Notes: generated by a model from the letters alone, not told the origin. Shown: positions 8,751-19,421, counted from the stretch's first letter. The stretch is DNA of 64,000 nucleotides from Hyphomicrobiales bacterium (GCA_900468805.1 UEIF01000002.1:62001-126000); one strand, 5' to 3'. Numbers and translations: made by a program.

Positions 8751-9572
8751 ACTGTTCGCCAAGCGGCAGAATTCTTCCACGGATAGGGTCTCCGCGCGTC
8801 GAGCCGGATCGATACCAGCTTTGTTAAGCAGGGTTTCGCCGCCGATCGGCTTCAGGCTCTGGCGCAGCATCTTCCGGCGCTGGCCGAAGGCGGCTTGCGT
8901 CACCTTCTCCAGATTGGCGACAGAGCAGGGGATGGGTTTCTCGATCGGCGTCAGGTGGACCACCGTCGACGTGACCTTCGGCGGCGGCGTGAAAGCCTGC
9001 GGCGGAATATCGAATGCCATACGGGCATCCGTGCGCCAGCCCGCGAGCACGCCGAGACGGCCATAGTGATCGTCGTCCTCCGAAGCGACGATCCGCTCGC
9101 CGACTTCTTTCTGGAACATCAGTGTCAGAGATTGCCAGAAGGGCGGCCATGCCTTCGGCAGCAGCCAGTTCACAAGCAATTGCGTACCGACATTGTAGGG
9201 CAGGTTAGAGATGATCTTGACGGGGCCTTCCGGCGCCATTGCTTCGAAATCCGTCTTCAGCGCATCGCCTTCGATGACCTCCAGCCGACCGGGATAATGG
9301 TCGGCGATCTCAGCGAGAGCCGGCAGGCAGCGTGCATCGCGCTCGACCGCGATGACCTTCTTCGCACCGAGCGCCAGGATGGCGCGCGTCAAACCACCGG
9401 GGCCGGGGCCGACTTCAAAGACGGACGTATTTTCAAGCGCACCTGCGGTGCGAGCGACCTTCTGCGTCAGGTTGAGATCAAGCAGGAAGTTCTGCCCGAG
9501 CGCCTTGCGCGCATCGAGCCCATGACGCTGGATAACCTCGCGAAGCGGCGGCAGACCGTCGAGTGCAGCCAT
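8745..9572 (-). CDS. rsmA: 16S rRNA m6(2)A1518/1519 dimethyltransferase
   Basis: KsgA/RsmA dimethylates two adjacent adenines in helix 45 of 16S rRNA during 30S maturation. 275 aa. [10 protein letters not shown] leads into the SAM-binding [15 protein letters not shown], followed by the catalytic NLPYN and a C-terminal [13 protein letters not shown] motif. The start is ATG 9572, overlapping the pdxA stop as TGATG; a TTG one codon earlier is possible. Last gene of the lptF-lptG-lptD-surA-pdxA-rsmA series. Confidence 0.94.
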   Translation of the reverse strand: MAALDGLPPLREVIQRHGLDARKALGQNFLLDLNLTQKVARTAGALENTSVFEVGPGPGGLTRAILALGAKKVIAVERDARCLPALAEIADHYPGRLEVIEGDALKTDFEAMAPEGPVKIISNLPYNVGTQLLVNWLLPKAWPPFWQSLTLMFQKEVGERIVASEDDDHYGRLGVLAGWRTDARMAFDIPPQAFTPPPKVTSTVVHLTPIEKPIPCSVANLEKVTQAAFGQRRKMLRQSLKPIGGETLLNKAGIDPARRAETLSVEEFCRLANSL

Positions 9573-10600
9573 CAAAGATGGCTTTCGGCAGTACGGCCAA
9601 GCTGAGCGCCGAGCTTGAGCGCAGCAACGAGGCTCGTCTCGTGTGCAAGCCCCTTGCCGGCAATGCCGAAGGCGGTACCGTGGTCGGGAGAGGTGCGCAC
9701 GAAAGGAAGGCCGAGCGTCACATTCACGGAATCGTCGAAGCCGAGCGCCTTGGCCGGGATCAGCGCCTGATCGTGATACATGCAGACGGCAACGTCATAA
9801 CGCGTGCGCGCCTCGTCATGGAACATCGTGTCGGCGGGGAGGGGCCCAATCGCATCGATACCTTCGTCACGAAGGACCTGAACCGCCGGATGGATGATGG
9901 TCTCATCCTCGTTGCCGATCGCGCCGCCTTCGCCCGCATGCGGATTGAGCCCAGCAATGGCCAGGCGTGGAGAGTCGATTCCGAACCGCTGCTTCAGATC
10001 CCTGTCTGCGATCCGGCAGGTTTCAACGATCAGGCCGAGCGTCAACGCCTGTGGCACATCCTTGAGCGGAATGTGGATCGTGACAGGAATAGCGCGCAGT
10101 TTCGGTCCGGCGAGCATCATGACCGGCATGATCGACTGACCGGTCGCATGCATGGCGAGATCGGCAAGAAATTCCGTATGACCTGGAAACTTGAACCCCG
10201 CCTCGTAGAGCACCGACTTGGCGATTGGATTGGTGACGACCGCAAGCGCCTCGCCCTGCATGACGAGCGCTACAGCGGCTTCGATCGAGGCGATCGTGCC
10301 CTTTGCCGTTGCGACATGCGGCTCTCCGGCGGCAACATCGATGCCAGCCAGTATCGGTATGACCGGTAGCGCGTCCGCAAATGCACCGAGGCTTTCGGCT
10401 GTGTTGTCGATGCTGCGCAGGGGAACGTCAAGGCCGAGCTTTCGCGCCCGAATCGCAAGCACATCAGGATCGCCGATCAGGAAGAATGGCGGCAATCCAA
10501 GCTCGCGTCTGCGAAGCCAGGCCATGAGGGTGATATCAGGACCAACGCCGGCGGGGTCGCCCTGCGTCAGTGCAAGCGGTCGCGAAAACGGTGTCGCCAT
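9572..10600 (-). CDS. pdxA: 4-hydroxythreonine-4-phosphate dehydrogenase
   Basis: NAD-dependent enzyme of deoxyxylulose-phosphate-dependent pyridoxal phosphate synthesis. 342 aa. [20 protein letters not shown] is the family N-terminus; the metal-binding His residues are in [10 protein letters not shown] and [12 protein letters not shown] placed the start at ATG 10600, 7 nt after the surA-like stop; a longer upstream frame would run into that gene. It overlaps rsmA by TGATG. Confidence 0.94.
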   Translation of the reverse strand: MATPFSRPLALTQGDPAGVGPDITLMAWLRRRELGLPPFFLIGDPDVLAIRARKLGLDVPLRSIDNTAESLGAFADALPVIPILAGIDVAAGEPHVATAKGTIASIEAAVALVMQGEALAVVTNPIAKSVLYEAGFKFPGHTEFLADLAMHATGQSIMPVMMLAGPKLRAIPVTIHIPLKDVPQALTLGLIVETCRIADRDLKQRFGIDSPRLAIAGLNPHAGEGGAIGNEDETIIHPAVQVLRDEGIDAIGPLPADTMFHDEARTRYDVAVCMYHDQALIPAKALGFDDSVNVTLGLPFVRTSPDHGTAFGIAGKGLAHETSLVAALKLGAQLGRTAESHL

Positions 10601-10607
10601 GAAAAGA

Positions 10608-11549
10608 TCAACGGTAGATGATCTGCGCGTTTTTACGCAGTTCATCCAGATATTTGGAGGCGTTTTCATTTTCCGGCGCCGCGGATTTGTCCGACTTGGC
10701 CTTGTCCAGGTCTTCCTGACGGAACACCATTTCGGCCGCCTGGTCGTCCGAAACCTGGCGCTGGCTGCAGATCGCGAGATATTCCACGCCCTTGTCGGTC
10801 ACACGCGTAGCCGTGGTATTGCCTTTGGCCCCTATGACCAGATCCTTCCAGTCCGCCGGAATTTCCGGGGCCAGCATGCGGCCGAGATCGCGGATCGAAA
10901 CGTCCCGCATTGTGGCGGCGAAAGTCTTTGCCTGATCGCAGCCCGGATATTTGGAGCGTGACGCTTCGGCCTCGCTCTTGCGCTTGCCGGTGATCGCGTT
11001 GCGCTTGGATGCGGGAACAACGAAGATGACCTGCTGCAGCATATATTCTGTCGTCACCGGCTTCTGCTTGTTGTTCTGCATCATGCGGTTGACCAAGTCG
11101 AAATTCGATAGGCGCGCACTGGAGCCGTAACGCGCGTTGACGACGCGCGGCCAGCTCATCTGCACGGCAATGAAGCTCTTGAAATGATCGACACCGACGC
11201 CGGCGCGGTCGAGGATCTGCCCCATCTGCTCGACGGAAAGCTTGTTGCTGGAGGCAAACCGGGCGAAGGAGGCGTTGACGTCGTCCTGCGAGACGGACAT
11301 GCGCACGCGGGAGACTTCCTGCCGCTTTAACGCCTCGTCGACAAGCTGTTCTTCCGCGGCCTTCGCATCGGGTTTCTGGCGCTGCAGGCGCATGAAGGCC
11401 TGTCGCTTGGCAACGTCGCCGCTGGTGATGGCGGTACCGTTTACCACCGCCTTGACTTCGCTGGCGGCGAAGACAGGGGTGCTGAAGGCAGCAAGCATGA
11501 AGGCTGCGCCTGCAATAAGCGTGGTTACGGTTTTCTTCGCGTCAATCAT
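10608..11549 (-). CDS. SurA-like periplasmic chaperone
   Basis: 313 aa with a Sec signal peptide (hydrophobic [16 protein letters not shown], cleavage near residue 29) followed by a SurA N-terminal domain ([21 protein letters not shown], then [16 protein letters not shown]). The parvulin-type PPIase region is poorly conserved, so it may act mainly as a chaperone for outer-membrane proteins. Its position between lptD and pdxA matches the lptD-surA-pdxA-rsmA order seen across Proteobacteria and supports a role in LptD or porin assembly. Confidence 0.85.
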   Translation of the reverse strand: MIDAKKTVTTLIAGAAFMLAAFSTPVFAASEVKAVVNGTAITSGDVAKRQAFMRLQRQKPDAKAAEEQLVDEALKRQEVSRVRMSVSQDDVNASFARFASSNKLSVEQMGQILDRAGVGVDHFKSFIAVQMSWPRVVNARYGSSARLSNFDLVNRMMQNNKQKPVTTEYMLQQVIFVVPASKRNAITGKRKSEAEASRSKYPGCDQAKTFAATMRDVSIRDLGRMLAPEIPADWKDLVIGAKGNTTATRVTDKGVEYLAICSQRQVSDDQAAEMVFRQEDLDKAKSDKSAAPENENASKYLDELRKNAQIIYR

Positions 11550-11736
11550 CTGTTGACCTCCCGATAGCGCCGCACGATCCAGCGCGCGGCGTTCTTACCA
11601 TACACTGAGACAAGCGGAAATCGCCTCTCTTGCTCCGCGACACCCTATGTCTCACATAACGATTGGTCGCAATGTCCTACACAGGCTTACGGCGAAAGAA
11701 TGGCCCGGCCGGAGATTTCCGGCCGTCCATCTTTCA

Positions 11737-14091
11737 TCAGAGGCTGTTTGCAGAGTCACCGGTGCCAAGCCTGATATCGCCGAGCGTGCGGAAGGTCAGG
11801 CGGGCAGCGATGGTCCAGTCGCTTGCCGTTTGATCCGTCGTATCGCGCCTATCCACATAGGCGATCGTGAAGATCGTGCACTCGTCCTCATAGGAAATGC
11901 CGAGCGTGCGTCTGGTGACGACATCATTGTTCAGATCCCAGGCAATGCCGCCGAAGATCGACCAGTAATCCTTGAACTTGACCCTGCCGCTTGTCTGAAT
12001 CTCGTCATTGTCTTCGGCAAAGCCATATTCCGGCTGGGCGGTAACGTGCGTATAGGTGACCTGGCCCGAGAAGGTATCGTTCTGATAGGCCGTGGTCAGA
12101 TCGCCGCGATTGAACGAGAAATCCTTCTCGTCCAAGCGGTAAGATGCCGCAACGGAAAGACCGAAAGGCATTTCGATGCCGCCGAGGCCGACATAGTCGG
12201 AACGGTCGGTTTCAAGGCCCGACTCGGCGCCGACATTCACGAGGTCGTCGGTCGCAAACGAGTTCTGACCCGCGAGCTGATAGGACTGTCCGAAGATGCC
12301 GTGCAGCTTATAGCCGCTGTCGAAGGTGCCGGTGTACTGGAAGCCGAGGTTCGCGCGCGTCCCGCCTTCGATACGGTCGTAGCCGGAGAACCGGTCACGG
12401 TCGAAAAGATTGGTCGCATCGAAAACGAAGCTTTGCGCGTCTTCGTTCGGCAGGCGGCCGGCGAGTGGCTCATCCGGTCGCGCATAGATCTGGGCGATAG
12501 GCTCCAGAACATGCGTACTGTTGCTGGTCGTGAACAGGATCGGATAGCGCATTTCCAGCCCAGCCGTGACCATTCCGCGCGTTGCCGCATTATCGTCGAG
12601 ATAATTGCCGGCATACGGAATGCCGTTGGCGTCGACAGGACTGTCCATGTTGAGCGCGAAGGCATCGCCGCGTGCTGCGAGCAACGGTGTGATCAACAGG
12701 CCGGTCGGCGTAACGTAGGTGCGCTTCCACTGCACTTCCGTGGTCAATCGGGTCGTCTGACCCTCCAGGCCGCGGAAGCGGTCGAAACCTGCGACATTAT
12801 AAAAGTCGTCGTGGGTGCGCGAAATGTTGGTGAGATTGACATCTGCGGAAAGCTCGCCGCCTGCAAGTGGCTGCGGCGCGACATAGTGATAGTCGAGCGT
12901 CGGGTAGACGATCGCCTGCTGCTTTTCCGCCGTGTCGTGGCGATCGGCATCCTGTACGTCGAAATAGAAGGCTCGCAGGTCGAAGTAGTTCCGTTTACCG
13001 AGACCCGTTAGGTACACGTTATTCGCGTAGGGCGTCCCGGAATAACCCTGGATCCTGTAAGTGCGCGAGAAGTTGTTGTCGCTCTGCGCCATCACATCCC
13101 AGCCGAATGTCCAGCGGGGATTGATGCTGAAGTTTGCTCTTGAGGCGACCATGCCGCGCTGTTCGGCTTCGGCATCACTTGTGCCGGTGCTGAAGTTGCC
13201 GGGGTTCATCTGGTCGATGCCGGCAATGTGCATGGTCAGCGTGCCGTTTTCAAAGCGCCGGCGATATTCACCCTCGAGCATGAAGCCCTGGGACGTATAG
13301 CCGGTGCCCGTAACGGTGAAATCCGAGCTCGGAGAAATGACGTAATAGTATGGAACGGAAAGACCGTAGCCGAGATTTTGCGAAACGCTCATGGACGGGA
13401 ACAGAAAGCCCGACTTGCGCTTCACGGTATTGTCAGGGACCGTGATCCACGGAACGTAGGCGATCGGCTGACCGAGCAGTTCGAAACGGGCATGTTCCAG
13501 CCGGATCGTGTGCTTCTCGCCGTCCTGAATGACGCGCTTTGCCTTGACCTGCCAGAAGGGCGCGCGATCGGGTTTCTCGGCGCAGGGCAAACAGGCGGTA
13601 TAGACGCCTTTGTTCAGAATCATCTGCGTGCCGCCGACCCTCTGGCCGGTTTCGGCAACAAGCCGCGTATTGTCGCTCGTCTCGATTCGCAGCGCGTTCA
13701 TGAAGCCGTCTGCAAAATTGTCGGTCACATCGAGGCTGTCGGCATAGATACGGTTACCGTCAGGGGTCGCCAGTTCGATGTTACCGGTCGCCATCATGCG
13801 GCCGGTCTTCTGGTTATAGTCGACCTTCTGGGCGACCATCCGGTAACCGCCGTAATTGATCTGCACGCCGCCGATGACAGAGACGATCTCCTGGTCCTTG
13901 TCATAGACGAGTTCGTTTGCCGACAGCATCAGTTTTGCGTCCGGCGAGATATTCTGGCCGATCGCAGGCATGCCTGTAGTGTTCTCCTGGGCATACGCCA
14001 GAGGAGCGCTCTCGAAATAGGAACACAGAGCCGCACCTAGAAGCAGGGCAACCAACTGTTTACTAAACTGCTTGCGGTCGCCTACCGCCAC
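11737..14091 (-). CDS. lptD: LPS-assembly protein LptD
   Basis: Outer-membrane beta-barrel that inserts lipopolysaccharide into the outer leaflet. 784 aa. The signal peptide (VALLLGAALCSYFESAPLAYA) is followed by an OstA-type jellyroll domain (LMLSANELVYDKDQEIVSVIG) and a long C-terminal barrel. The start is GTG 14091: it overlaps the lptG stop as TAGTG and has a perfect AGGAGG about 5 nt upstream. A longer frame from ATG 14157 would overlap lptG by 67 nt with no such signal. Confidence 0.92.
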   Translation of the reverse strand: MAVGDRKQFSKQLVALLLGAALCSYFESAPLAYAQENTTGMPAIGQNISPDAKLMLSANELVYDKDQEIVSVIGGVQINYGGYRMVAQKVDYNQKTGRMMATGNIELATPDGNRIYADSLDVTDNFADGFMNALRIETSDNTRLVAETGQRVGGTQMILNKGVYTACLPCAEKPDRAPFWQVKAKRVIQDGEKHTIRLEHARFELLGQPIAYVPWITVPDNTVKRKSGFLFPSMSVSQNLGYGLSVPYYYVISPSSDFTVTGTGYTSQGFMLEGEYRRRFENGTLTMHIAGIDQMNPGNFSTGTSDAEAEQRGMVASRANFSINPRWTFGWDVMAQSDNNFSRTYRIQGYSGTPYANNVYLTGLGKRNYFDLRAFYFDVQDADRHDTAEKQQAIVYPTLDYHYVAPQPLAGGELSADVNLTNISRTHDDFYNVAGFDRFRGLEGQTTRLTTEVQWKRTYVTPTGLLITPLLAARGDAFALNMDSPVDANGIPYAGNYLDDNAATRGMVTAGLEMRYPILFTTSNSTHVLEPIAQIYARPDEPLAGRLPNEDAQSFVFDATNLFDRDRFSGYDRIEGGTRANLGFQYTGTFDSGYKLHGIFGQSYQLAGQNSFATDDLVNVGAESGLETDRSDYVGLGGIEMPFGLSVAASYRLDEKDFSFNRGDLTTAYQNDTFSGQVTYTHVTAQPEYGFAEDNDEIQTSGRVKFKDYWSIFGGIAWDLNNDVVTRRTLGISYEDECTIFTIAYVDRRDTTDQTASDWTIAARLTFRTLGDIRLGTGDSANSL

Positions 14092-15179
14092 TAGCCATCC
14101 TCCTGATGAAGCAGGATCGTTGCCCCTAAAGCGAGCGCCACGATCACTGGTATCCAAGTCGCCACAAACGGCGGCACGACACCGCTGCTTCCGAATGCTT
14201 TCACAAGCACGGTGACGACATAAAGCATGAAGCCTGAAAGGATTCCACCCAGAATCACTGAGCGTGATTGGTTGAACCGGCTAAATTTTAAAGACACTGT
14301 TGCAGCAATGAGAGTCATGGCCACCAAGAGCAGCGGCTGCGACAGCAGAGAGTTGAATTGAGTCTCAAGCGCCTTCGTGGATATCCCGAAGGATTTGGCA
14401 GCAGCGATACGGTTGGAAAGGTCAAAAAAACCAATTGTTTCCGGCGCTGTCAGCCGCTCCTTGATGAAGTCCTGCTTCAGATTGGTACGAAGCTGCTCCG
14501 TAGCCTTACGCACCGGGATTTCCCCAGGCTTGCGTTCCACGACGTTGTTAAGCTGCCAGTAACCATCTTCCAATTTGGCGGACGTGGCGTCCTGCCTCAG
14601 AATGACCTGACCGGTGGAATCGAAGTGGACAAGCACCGCGTCCACGAGCAGCGTGCCGTTCTCCAGAACGGTCTTGGCGCCGATGATGACATCGTCCCGG
14701 CCGCTGATCTGGCGCAGCCACGGAACCTGCAGCGCCTTGATCATGGCATTGTCCTGACCGCGCCAGGCCGTTTCGAATTGCGTTGCCTGCCTCTGGCCCC
14801 AGGCGGCGAGCGGATTGAGCGCGACCACCGTCAGCACGCCGAGAATCAGCGAGCCGACGATAAAGGGCAGCATGAACTGCCAGACCGAGATGCCGGCCGC
14901 ACGGGTGACGACGAGTTCATATTTCCGGTTGAGGCCGATCAGCACGGTAATGCCGACGAACAGCGCCACGAAGGGGATCGTCTGCTGCAGGATCAACGGC
15001 AGTCGAACAGCGGTGAGAAGAACAGCACCACCCAGCGTGTAGCCGGGAAAGCTGGAGATGCGGCTTGCCGTTTCGCTGAAGTCGAGCAGAAAGGTGATGG
15101 CGCTCATGCCGAGCAGGAACCACATGGTGGTCACGATATACCGGCGGAAAAAATAGCGCGACAATGTCCCGAAAATCAT
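14091..15179 (-). CDS. lptG: LPS export ABC transporter permease LptG
   Basis: One of the two inner-membrane permeases that, with LptB and LptF, extract LPS and pass it to LptC. 362 aa of YjgP/YjgQ type: an N-terminal membrane bundle (RYFFRRYIVTTMWFLLGMSA), a periplasmic beta-jellyroll of about 170 residues, and C-terminal membrane segments. It overlaps lptF by ATGA and lptD by TAGTG, so LptF, LptG and LptD are likely made in a coupled manner. Confidence 0.93.
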   Translation of the reverse strand: MIFGTLSRYFFRRYIVTTMWFLLGMSAITFLLDFSETASRISSFPGYTLGGAVLLTAVRLPLILQQTIPFVALFVGITVLIGLNRKYELVVTRAAGISVWQFMLPFIVGSLILGVLTVVALNPLAAWGQRQATQFETAWRGQDNAMIKALQVPWLRQISGRDDVIIGAKTVLENGTLLVDAVLVHFDSTGQVILRQDATSAKLEDGYWQLNNVVERKPGEIPVRKATEQLRTNLKQDFIKERLTAPETIGFFDLSNRIAAAKSFGISTKALETQFNSLLSQPLLLVAMTLIAATVSLKFSRFNQSRSVILGGILSGFMLYVVTVLVKAFGSSGVVPPFVATWIPVIVALALGATILLHQEDG

Positions 15180-16357
15180 CGCGCCGTACCTCCGCCGGTC
15201 CGGCCGGTCGCGGCAAGTACCCGCTTCTGCGCGCGCTTCCAGATCGTCGAGGTGCGATTTCTGACGACAAGCGGCATGGCGAGCCGCTTATGCATGTTCA
15301 GGAAAATAATCGAAACCAGGCTGGTCACGATCGGAATCGCATAGAGGATCGGGATATAGATCGTGCTCTTGTCGATCTGGTTGGCAACGTAAAATGCGGC
15401 CCAGCGCAATACGAATGCGAGGCCTAGAGCGCCGATCATTGGATGCATGCGTGCCTCGCGATGCGATCGCGCATCCCCGGCGATGGCAAGCGAGAACAGC
15501 GCGAAAACGAAAGGAAGCATCCAGTCGGTCAGGCGGCGATGCAGCTCGGCGGTATAGCTGTCGGGCTTGGCGATGTAGTCAGGGTCTTTCGGATCGGGGT
15601 TGAGCAGGAAAGCGAGATCGCGATCGCTGGCGCGAAGCGTCGCCTGTCCATTATTTCCCGTCATGTCCGAAAGGTCGAAGGAATAGGAATCGAACTTGAT
15701 GACCGAGACGTTGCCATCGGGCGTTTTGCGATGGACTTCGCCGTCATGCATGATCAGCGACGTGCCAATATCATCCACGGCGCCCTCTCGCGCATAGTAG
15801 ATGAGCTCGTAATTCGGGTCGCGCTCGTCGGCGACGAAGAGGCCTTTGAGCATGCGGCCGGCGAGCCGCTGCGAGATCTGCACATAGAGGCCTTCGTCGA
15901 TCTTGCGGAAGGTCTTTTCCTCGATCACGGATGAAAGAAGATCGGCATAGGTCGCGGCGATCATCTGCCGCACAACCGTTTTCGCACGCGGCTCGACGAC
16001 ATTGTCGACGAAGAACGAGAAGACGCTGATGAGGATTGCGAGCAGCAGGATCGGCCGCGCCAGGATGCTGCGGCGGGCGCCTGCCGCATCGATCACGGTC
16101 AGCTCGGAATCGTTGTTCATCGTCGTCAGCGTCTGGGTAATACCGATGACAAGGGCGAAAGGCAGCACGATGGGAATGATCGACGGCAGGATCAGCGTCG
16201 CAAGCGTGGCGAAGGAGCCGATCGACTGGCCGCTATCTGTCACCAGGTTGATTCGCTGCAGAACCTGGGTGGTCCAGATGATCGCGAGCACCGGGAGCAG
16301 GGCCACAAGAAACATCTGGCCAACACGCCGCAATATATATGTCTCAAGTAGTTTCAT
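15176..16357 (-). CDS. lptF: LPS export ABC transporter permease LptF
   Basis: Partner permease of LptG in the LPS transport bridge. 393 aa starting MKLLETYILRRVGQMF, with an N-terminal membrane bundle, a central periplasmic domain and C-terminal membrane helices. ATG 16357 matches the family start; a further upstream in-frame start would add six residues. First gene of the reverse Lpt operon. A TTGACA box lies upstream at 16443-16448 on the minus strand, but the -10 at the right spacing is poor. Confidence 0.93.
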   Translation of the reverse strand: MKLLETYILRRVGQMFLVALLPVLAIIWTTQVLQRINLVTDSGQSIGSFATLATLILPSIIPIVLPFALVIGITQTLTTMNNDSELTVIDAAGARRSILARPILLLAILISVFSFFVDNVVEPRAKTVVRQMIAATYADLLSSVIEEKTFRKIDEGLYVQISQRLAGRMLKGLFVADERDPNYELIYYAREGAVDDIGTSLIMHDGEVHRKTPDGNVSVIKFDSYSFDLSDMTGNNGQATLRASDRDLAFLLNPDPKDPDYIAKPDSYTAELHRRLTDWMLPFVFALFSLAIAGDARSHREARMHPMIGALGLAFVLRWAAFYVANQIDKSTIYIPILYAIPIVTSLVSIIFLNMHKRLAMPLVVRNRTSTIWKRAQKRVLAATGRTGGGTAR

Positions 16358-16463
16358 GCCCGCCCTTGAACGCACCTGCAGGCCGATTTGGCCGACAGGA
16401 GATTCCCTCTACGCTGTTTGTCTCGGTTTTGCGACAAGTCAGTGTCAAAAATTCATTCAAATT

Positions 16464-17240
16464 TCAGAATTTTTTTTGGCGCTGTGGCGACTCAGCGAGT
16501 GCCATCAACGCTGCGAATATAACGACTGAGGACAGCCACCCCAGCACGACGTCGGAAAGATAATGTGCGCCGAATGAAAGCCGCATCGCCGGGGTCAGGA
16601 TCGAAACGGCGGCAACGGGCGCCACAAGCGCATAACGTATCGATTTCGGAACGAAGATCAGCAGGCAGAACAACCAGCCCGCGCTAGCAGCCTCGCCGGA
16701 AATGAAGGAACAGTTCGAGACGCACTTGCCGGCCAATGAACCGGCCTCGGCAAAGTGCAGCGTACCGCCGAAAAAATCCGTCTGGACTGGCCGTGGCCTT
16801 CCCCAATGTTCCTTGAGGATCACATTGACGAGGAGAACGGGACCAATCAGCAGCGTGCCAAGCGCAACCTTCAGATCGCGGGCGCGGGGCGCGTTGAACG
16901 TCGCGCCATGCTGCTGGTAGCACTCCGCCAGTTTCCACAGCATCACCGCGGTCACGACGTAGGGAACGTAGAAGAAGAGCGTGCGCAAGAGGCCGAGGAT
17001 AGCCTCGCTCCGGTAGGGGAAGGAGCCGCAGATCTCGGTTGCGGGGGCCGATGCATCACAGACCGCCTGCACGAAAAAAAGCTGGGAAAAATAAATATCT
17101 ATCTCGGGAAAGGCGCGGAAGAGAGCAAGCAGCAGCCACCACACCCAGAAGAGCAGCACGAACACGCCGAATGCCGTTTGCGGCAGGCGAACTGCCAGGC
17201 CCCGCCATCGATTTTTCGAAAAAACTGTCAACGCAAACAT
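16464..17240 (-). CDS. PAP2-family membrane phosphatase, possibly lipid A or lipid phosphate specific
   Basis: 258 aa with about six membrane segments. The three PAP2 motifs are visible: KEHWGRPRP (143-151), SFISGEAAS (178-186) and RLSFGAHYLSD (220-230) with His226 and Asp230. Motif 2 reads SGEA where classical members have PSGH. PAP2 enzymes in rhizobia include the lipid A phosphatases LpxE and LpxF, and the position next to lptF fits a lipid A role, but sequence alone cannot separate these from undecaprenyl or phosphatidyl phosphate phosphatases. Confidence 0.75.
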   Translation of the reverse strand: MFALTVFSKNRWRGLAVRLPQTAFGVFVLLFWVWWLLLALFRAFPEIDIYFSQLFFVQAVCDASAPATEICGSFPYRSEAILGLLRTLFFYVPYVVTAVMLWKLAECYQQHGATFNAPRARDLKVALGTLLIGPVLLVNVILKEHWGRPRPVQTDFFGGTLHFAEAGSLAGKCVSNCSFISGEAASAGWLFCLLIFVPKSIRYALVAPVAAVSILTPAMRLSFGAHYLSDVVLGWLSSVVIFAALMALAESPQRQKKF

Positions 17241-17305
17241 CTACGAAACTGACGAAAACCATTTGGCCGGGTGGCCGCGCGGAACATAACAACTGTCGCC
17301 GGCCA

Positions 17306-17334
17306 TTGACAGACCCGGCAAACGCGAAATTATC
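17306..17334 (+). promoter_or_regulatory. Probable pepA-holC promoter
   Basis: A perfect TTGACA (17306-17311) is followed by 17 nt and ATTATC (17329-17334). The -35 is consensus and the -10 is moderate. It lies 39 nt before the pepA ATG and is the best sigma-70-like site in this gap. Confidence 0.5.
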
Positions 17335-17372
17335 CCTCTGGAACGGATTTCATGAATCCCATCGGAGAAGAC

Positions 17373-18866
17373 ATGTCTGCAAAATTCGAAATTTCATTCT
17401 CGAAATCGGCAAAGCTGAGTGGCGGCCTCGCGATTCTTCTGAAGACTTCCGAAGCGGAGACAGCGGCCGGAGCTGAGATCGCCGATCCGGCGGGTGTGAT
17501 CGCCAAGGCGTCGAAGATTGCGCGTTTCTCGGCAAAATCGATGGCCGCTCTCGACCTGGTGGCGCCGGAAGGCGCGCCCGTCGAACGCATCATCGTCATC
17601 GGTCTCGGCAAGGGAGCCGAGCTTACTGCTCATGACTGGCTGAAGGCCGGCGGCAGTGCGGCCTCGCGAATCAAGAACACCGAGAAGGCGACGGTTTTCA
17701 TCGATGCACCGGGCGTGGAGGTTAGTGCCAAGGCTGCGGCGGATTTCGCTCTCGGCATGCTGCTGCGCGTCTACAGCTTCGATACCTATAAGACGAAGAA
17801 GAATGACGACGAGGAGAAGCAGGCGAAGTCGGTCAAGGTGACGATCGTCACCGCCGACGCGGCTGCCGCCAAGAAGGCCTTCGCCGATGCCGAGGCGGTT
17901 GCCGGCGGCGTCAATCTCGCCCGCGATCTGGTCAACGAGCCGCCGAACGTTCTCGGCCCGGTGGAATTTGCCGCCAAGGCCAAGGATCTGGAAAAGCTGG
18001 GTGTCGAGGTGGAAATCCTCACCGAGCGCGAAATGCGCCGTCTGGGCATGGGGGCGCTGCTCGGCGTCGCCCAGGGTTCCGTTCGTCCGCCACGGCTGGC
18101 GATCATGCAATGGAAGGGCGGCAAGGGCAAAGACCGGCCGATCGCCTTCATCGGCAAGGGCGTCGTCTTCGATACCGGCGGCATCTCGATCAAGCCGGCC
18201 GCCAATATGGAAGACATGAAGGGCGACATGGGCGGTGCAGCAGCCGTCACCGGCCTCATGCACACGCTTGCTGCCCGCAAGGCGGTGGTCAATGCTGTCG
18301 GCATCATCGGCCTTGTGGAAAACATGCCCGATGGCAACGCCCAACGTCCGGGCGACATCGTCACTTCGATGTCCGGCCAGACGATCGAGGTGATCAACAC
18401 CGATGCCGAAGGCCGTCTCGTGCTTTGCGATGCGCTCTGGTACTGCAACGACCGTTTCAAGCCGCAGTTCATGATCAATCTCGCGACGCTCACAGGCGCG
18501 ATCCTGGTCGCGCTCGGCAACAGCCATGCGGGCCTCTTCTCGAACGACGATCCTCTGTCGGCGCAACTGACCTCGGCCGGTCTCGTGACGAACGAGAAGC
18601 TGTGGCGCATGCCGCTCGGCAAGGAATATGACAAGATGATCGACAGCAAGTTCGCCGACATGAAGAATACCGGCGGTCGTCTCGCCGGTTCCATCACCGC
18701 AGCGCATTTCCTCAAGCGCTTTGTGCAGGATACGCCCTGGGCGCATCTCGATATCGCCGGCACGGCCATGGGCTCGGTGCAGGACGAGATCAACCAGTCC
18801 TGGGGCTCCGGCTACGGCGTACGCCTGCTCGACGAGCTGGTCCGCACCAGCTACGAAGCACGATGA
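17373..18866 (+). CDS. pepA: Leucyl aminopeptidase
   Basis: Cytosolic M17 metallopeptidase that removes N-terminal residues from peptides; E. coli PepA also binds DNA. 497 aa. The N-terminal macro-like domain is followed by the catalytic domain with metal and active-site motifs [17 protein letters not shown] and [15 protein letters not shown] chose ATG 17373 ([12 protein letters not shown]), which has GGAGAAG just upstream, over an in-frame ATG seven codons earlier. The stop overlaps holC by ATGA. Confidence 0.94.
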   Translation: MSAKFEISFSKSAKLSGGLAILLKTSEAETAAGAEIADPAGVIAKASKIARFSAKSMAALDLVAPEGAPVERIIVIGLGKGAELTAHDWLKAGGSAASRIKNTEKATVFIDAPGVEVSAKAAADFALGMLLRVYSFDTYKTKKNDDEEKQAKSVKVTIVTADAAAAKKAFADAEAVAGGVNLARDLVNEPPNVLGPVEFAAKAKDLEKLGVEVEILTEREMRRLGMGALLGVAQGSVRPPRLAIMQWKGGKGKDRPIAFIGKGVVFDTGGISIKPAANMEDMKGDMGGAAAVTGLMHTLAARKAVVNAVGIIGLVENMPDGNAQRPGDIVTSMSGQTIEVINTDAEGRLVLCDALWYCNDRFKPQFMINLATLTGAILVALGNSHAGLFSNDDPLSAQLTSAGLVTNEKLWRMPLGKEYDKMIDSKFADMKNTGGRLAGSITAAHFLKRFVQDTPWAHLDIAGTAMGSVQDEINQSWGSGYGVRLLDELVRTSYEAR

Positions 18867-19312
18867 CGGAAATCCTCTTCTACCATCTGACCGAATCGAA
18901 ACTGGAAGACGCGCTTCCGCCGTTGCTCGACAAGAGTGTCGAGCGCGGCTGGCGCGTTGCCGTCCAGATGAAGGAGGCTGCGCGGCGTGACACGCTGGAT
19001 GCGCATCTGTGGACCTATCGGGAGGACAGTTTCCTGCCGCATGGTACGGACGAGGCCGATTTCGCCGAGAATCAGCCCGTTCTCCTGACCGTTTCGCCTG
19101 ACAATCCGAATGCCGCCACCGTCCGCTTCATCGTCGACGGTGCCGAGCCGCCGGCCGTCGCGGATTATGAGCGCATCGTCTTCATGTTCGACGGTTACGA
19201 TCCGGAGCAACTTGAAGGCGCGCGCGCCCAGTGGAAGAAGCTGAAAGGCGAGGGGCATAACCTCACCTATTGGCAGCAGACGCCGGAAGGGCGGTGGGAG
19301 AAGAAGGCCTGA
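18863..19312 (+). CDS. holC: DNA polymerase III chi subunit
   Basis: Chi subunit of the clamp-loader complex, which links polymerase III to SSB during replication. 149 aa beginning [22 protein letters not shown], with the GWRVAVQ and [14 protein letters not shown] segments of HolC. It overlaps pepA by ATGA, a pepA-holC pairing common in Proteobacteria. Confidence 0.9.
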   Translation: MTEILFYHLTESKLEDALPPLLDKSVERGWRVAVQMKEAARRDTLDAHLWTYREDSFLPHGTDEADFAENQPVLLTVSPDNPNAATVRFIVDGAEPPAVADYERIVFMFDGYDPEQLEGARAQWKKLKGEGHNLTYWQQTPEGRWEKKA

Positions 19313-19421
19313 CTAGAGCATGTCGCGCAAAAGTGTGCCGCGGTTTTGCGATAACGACATGCAAAAACAAAGGCCTGAAGCGTGGCAAGCGCGTCTGAAA
19401 GATCGCGACACGCTTTAGGCC
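19313..19421. repeat. Rhizobial palindromic intergenic repeat, copy 2 (compound)
   Basis: This fills the whole gap between the convergent holC and GrpB-like genes. The first dyad (19318-19362) pairs GCATGTCG with CGACATGC and GCAAAA with TTTTGC around the same loop type as copy 1. A second dyad pairs GGCCTGAAGCGTG (19372-19384) with CACGCTTTAGGCC (19409-19421), one mismatch per arm. The core GCAAAAGTGTG plus GCGGTTTTGCG matches copy 1 at all but two bases. Confidence 0.85.

Noticed and set aside
14091..14157. ATG 14157 as lptD start
   Set aside because: It would overlap lptG by 67 nt; GTG 14091 has AGGAGG at ideal distance and a TAGTG overlap.
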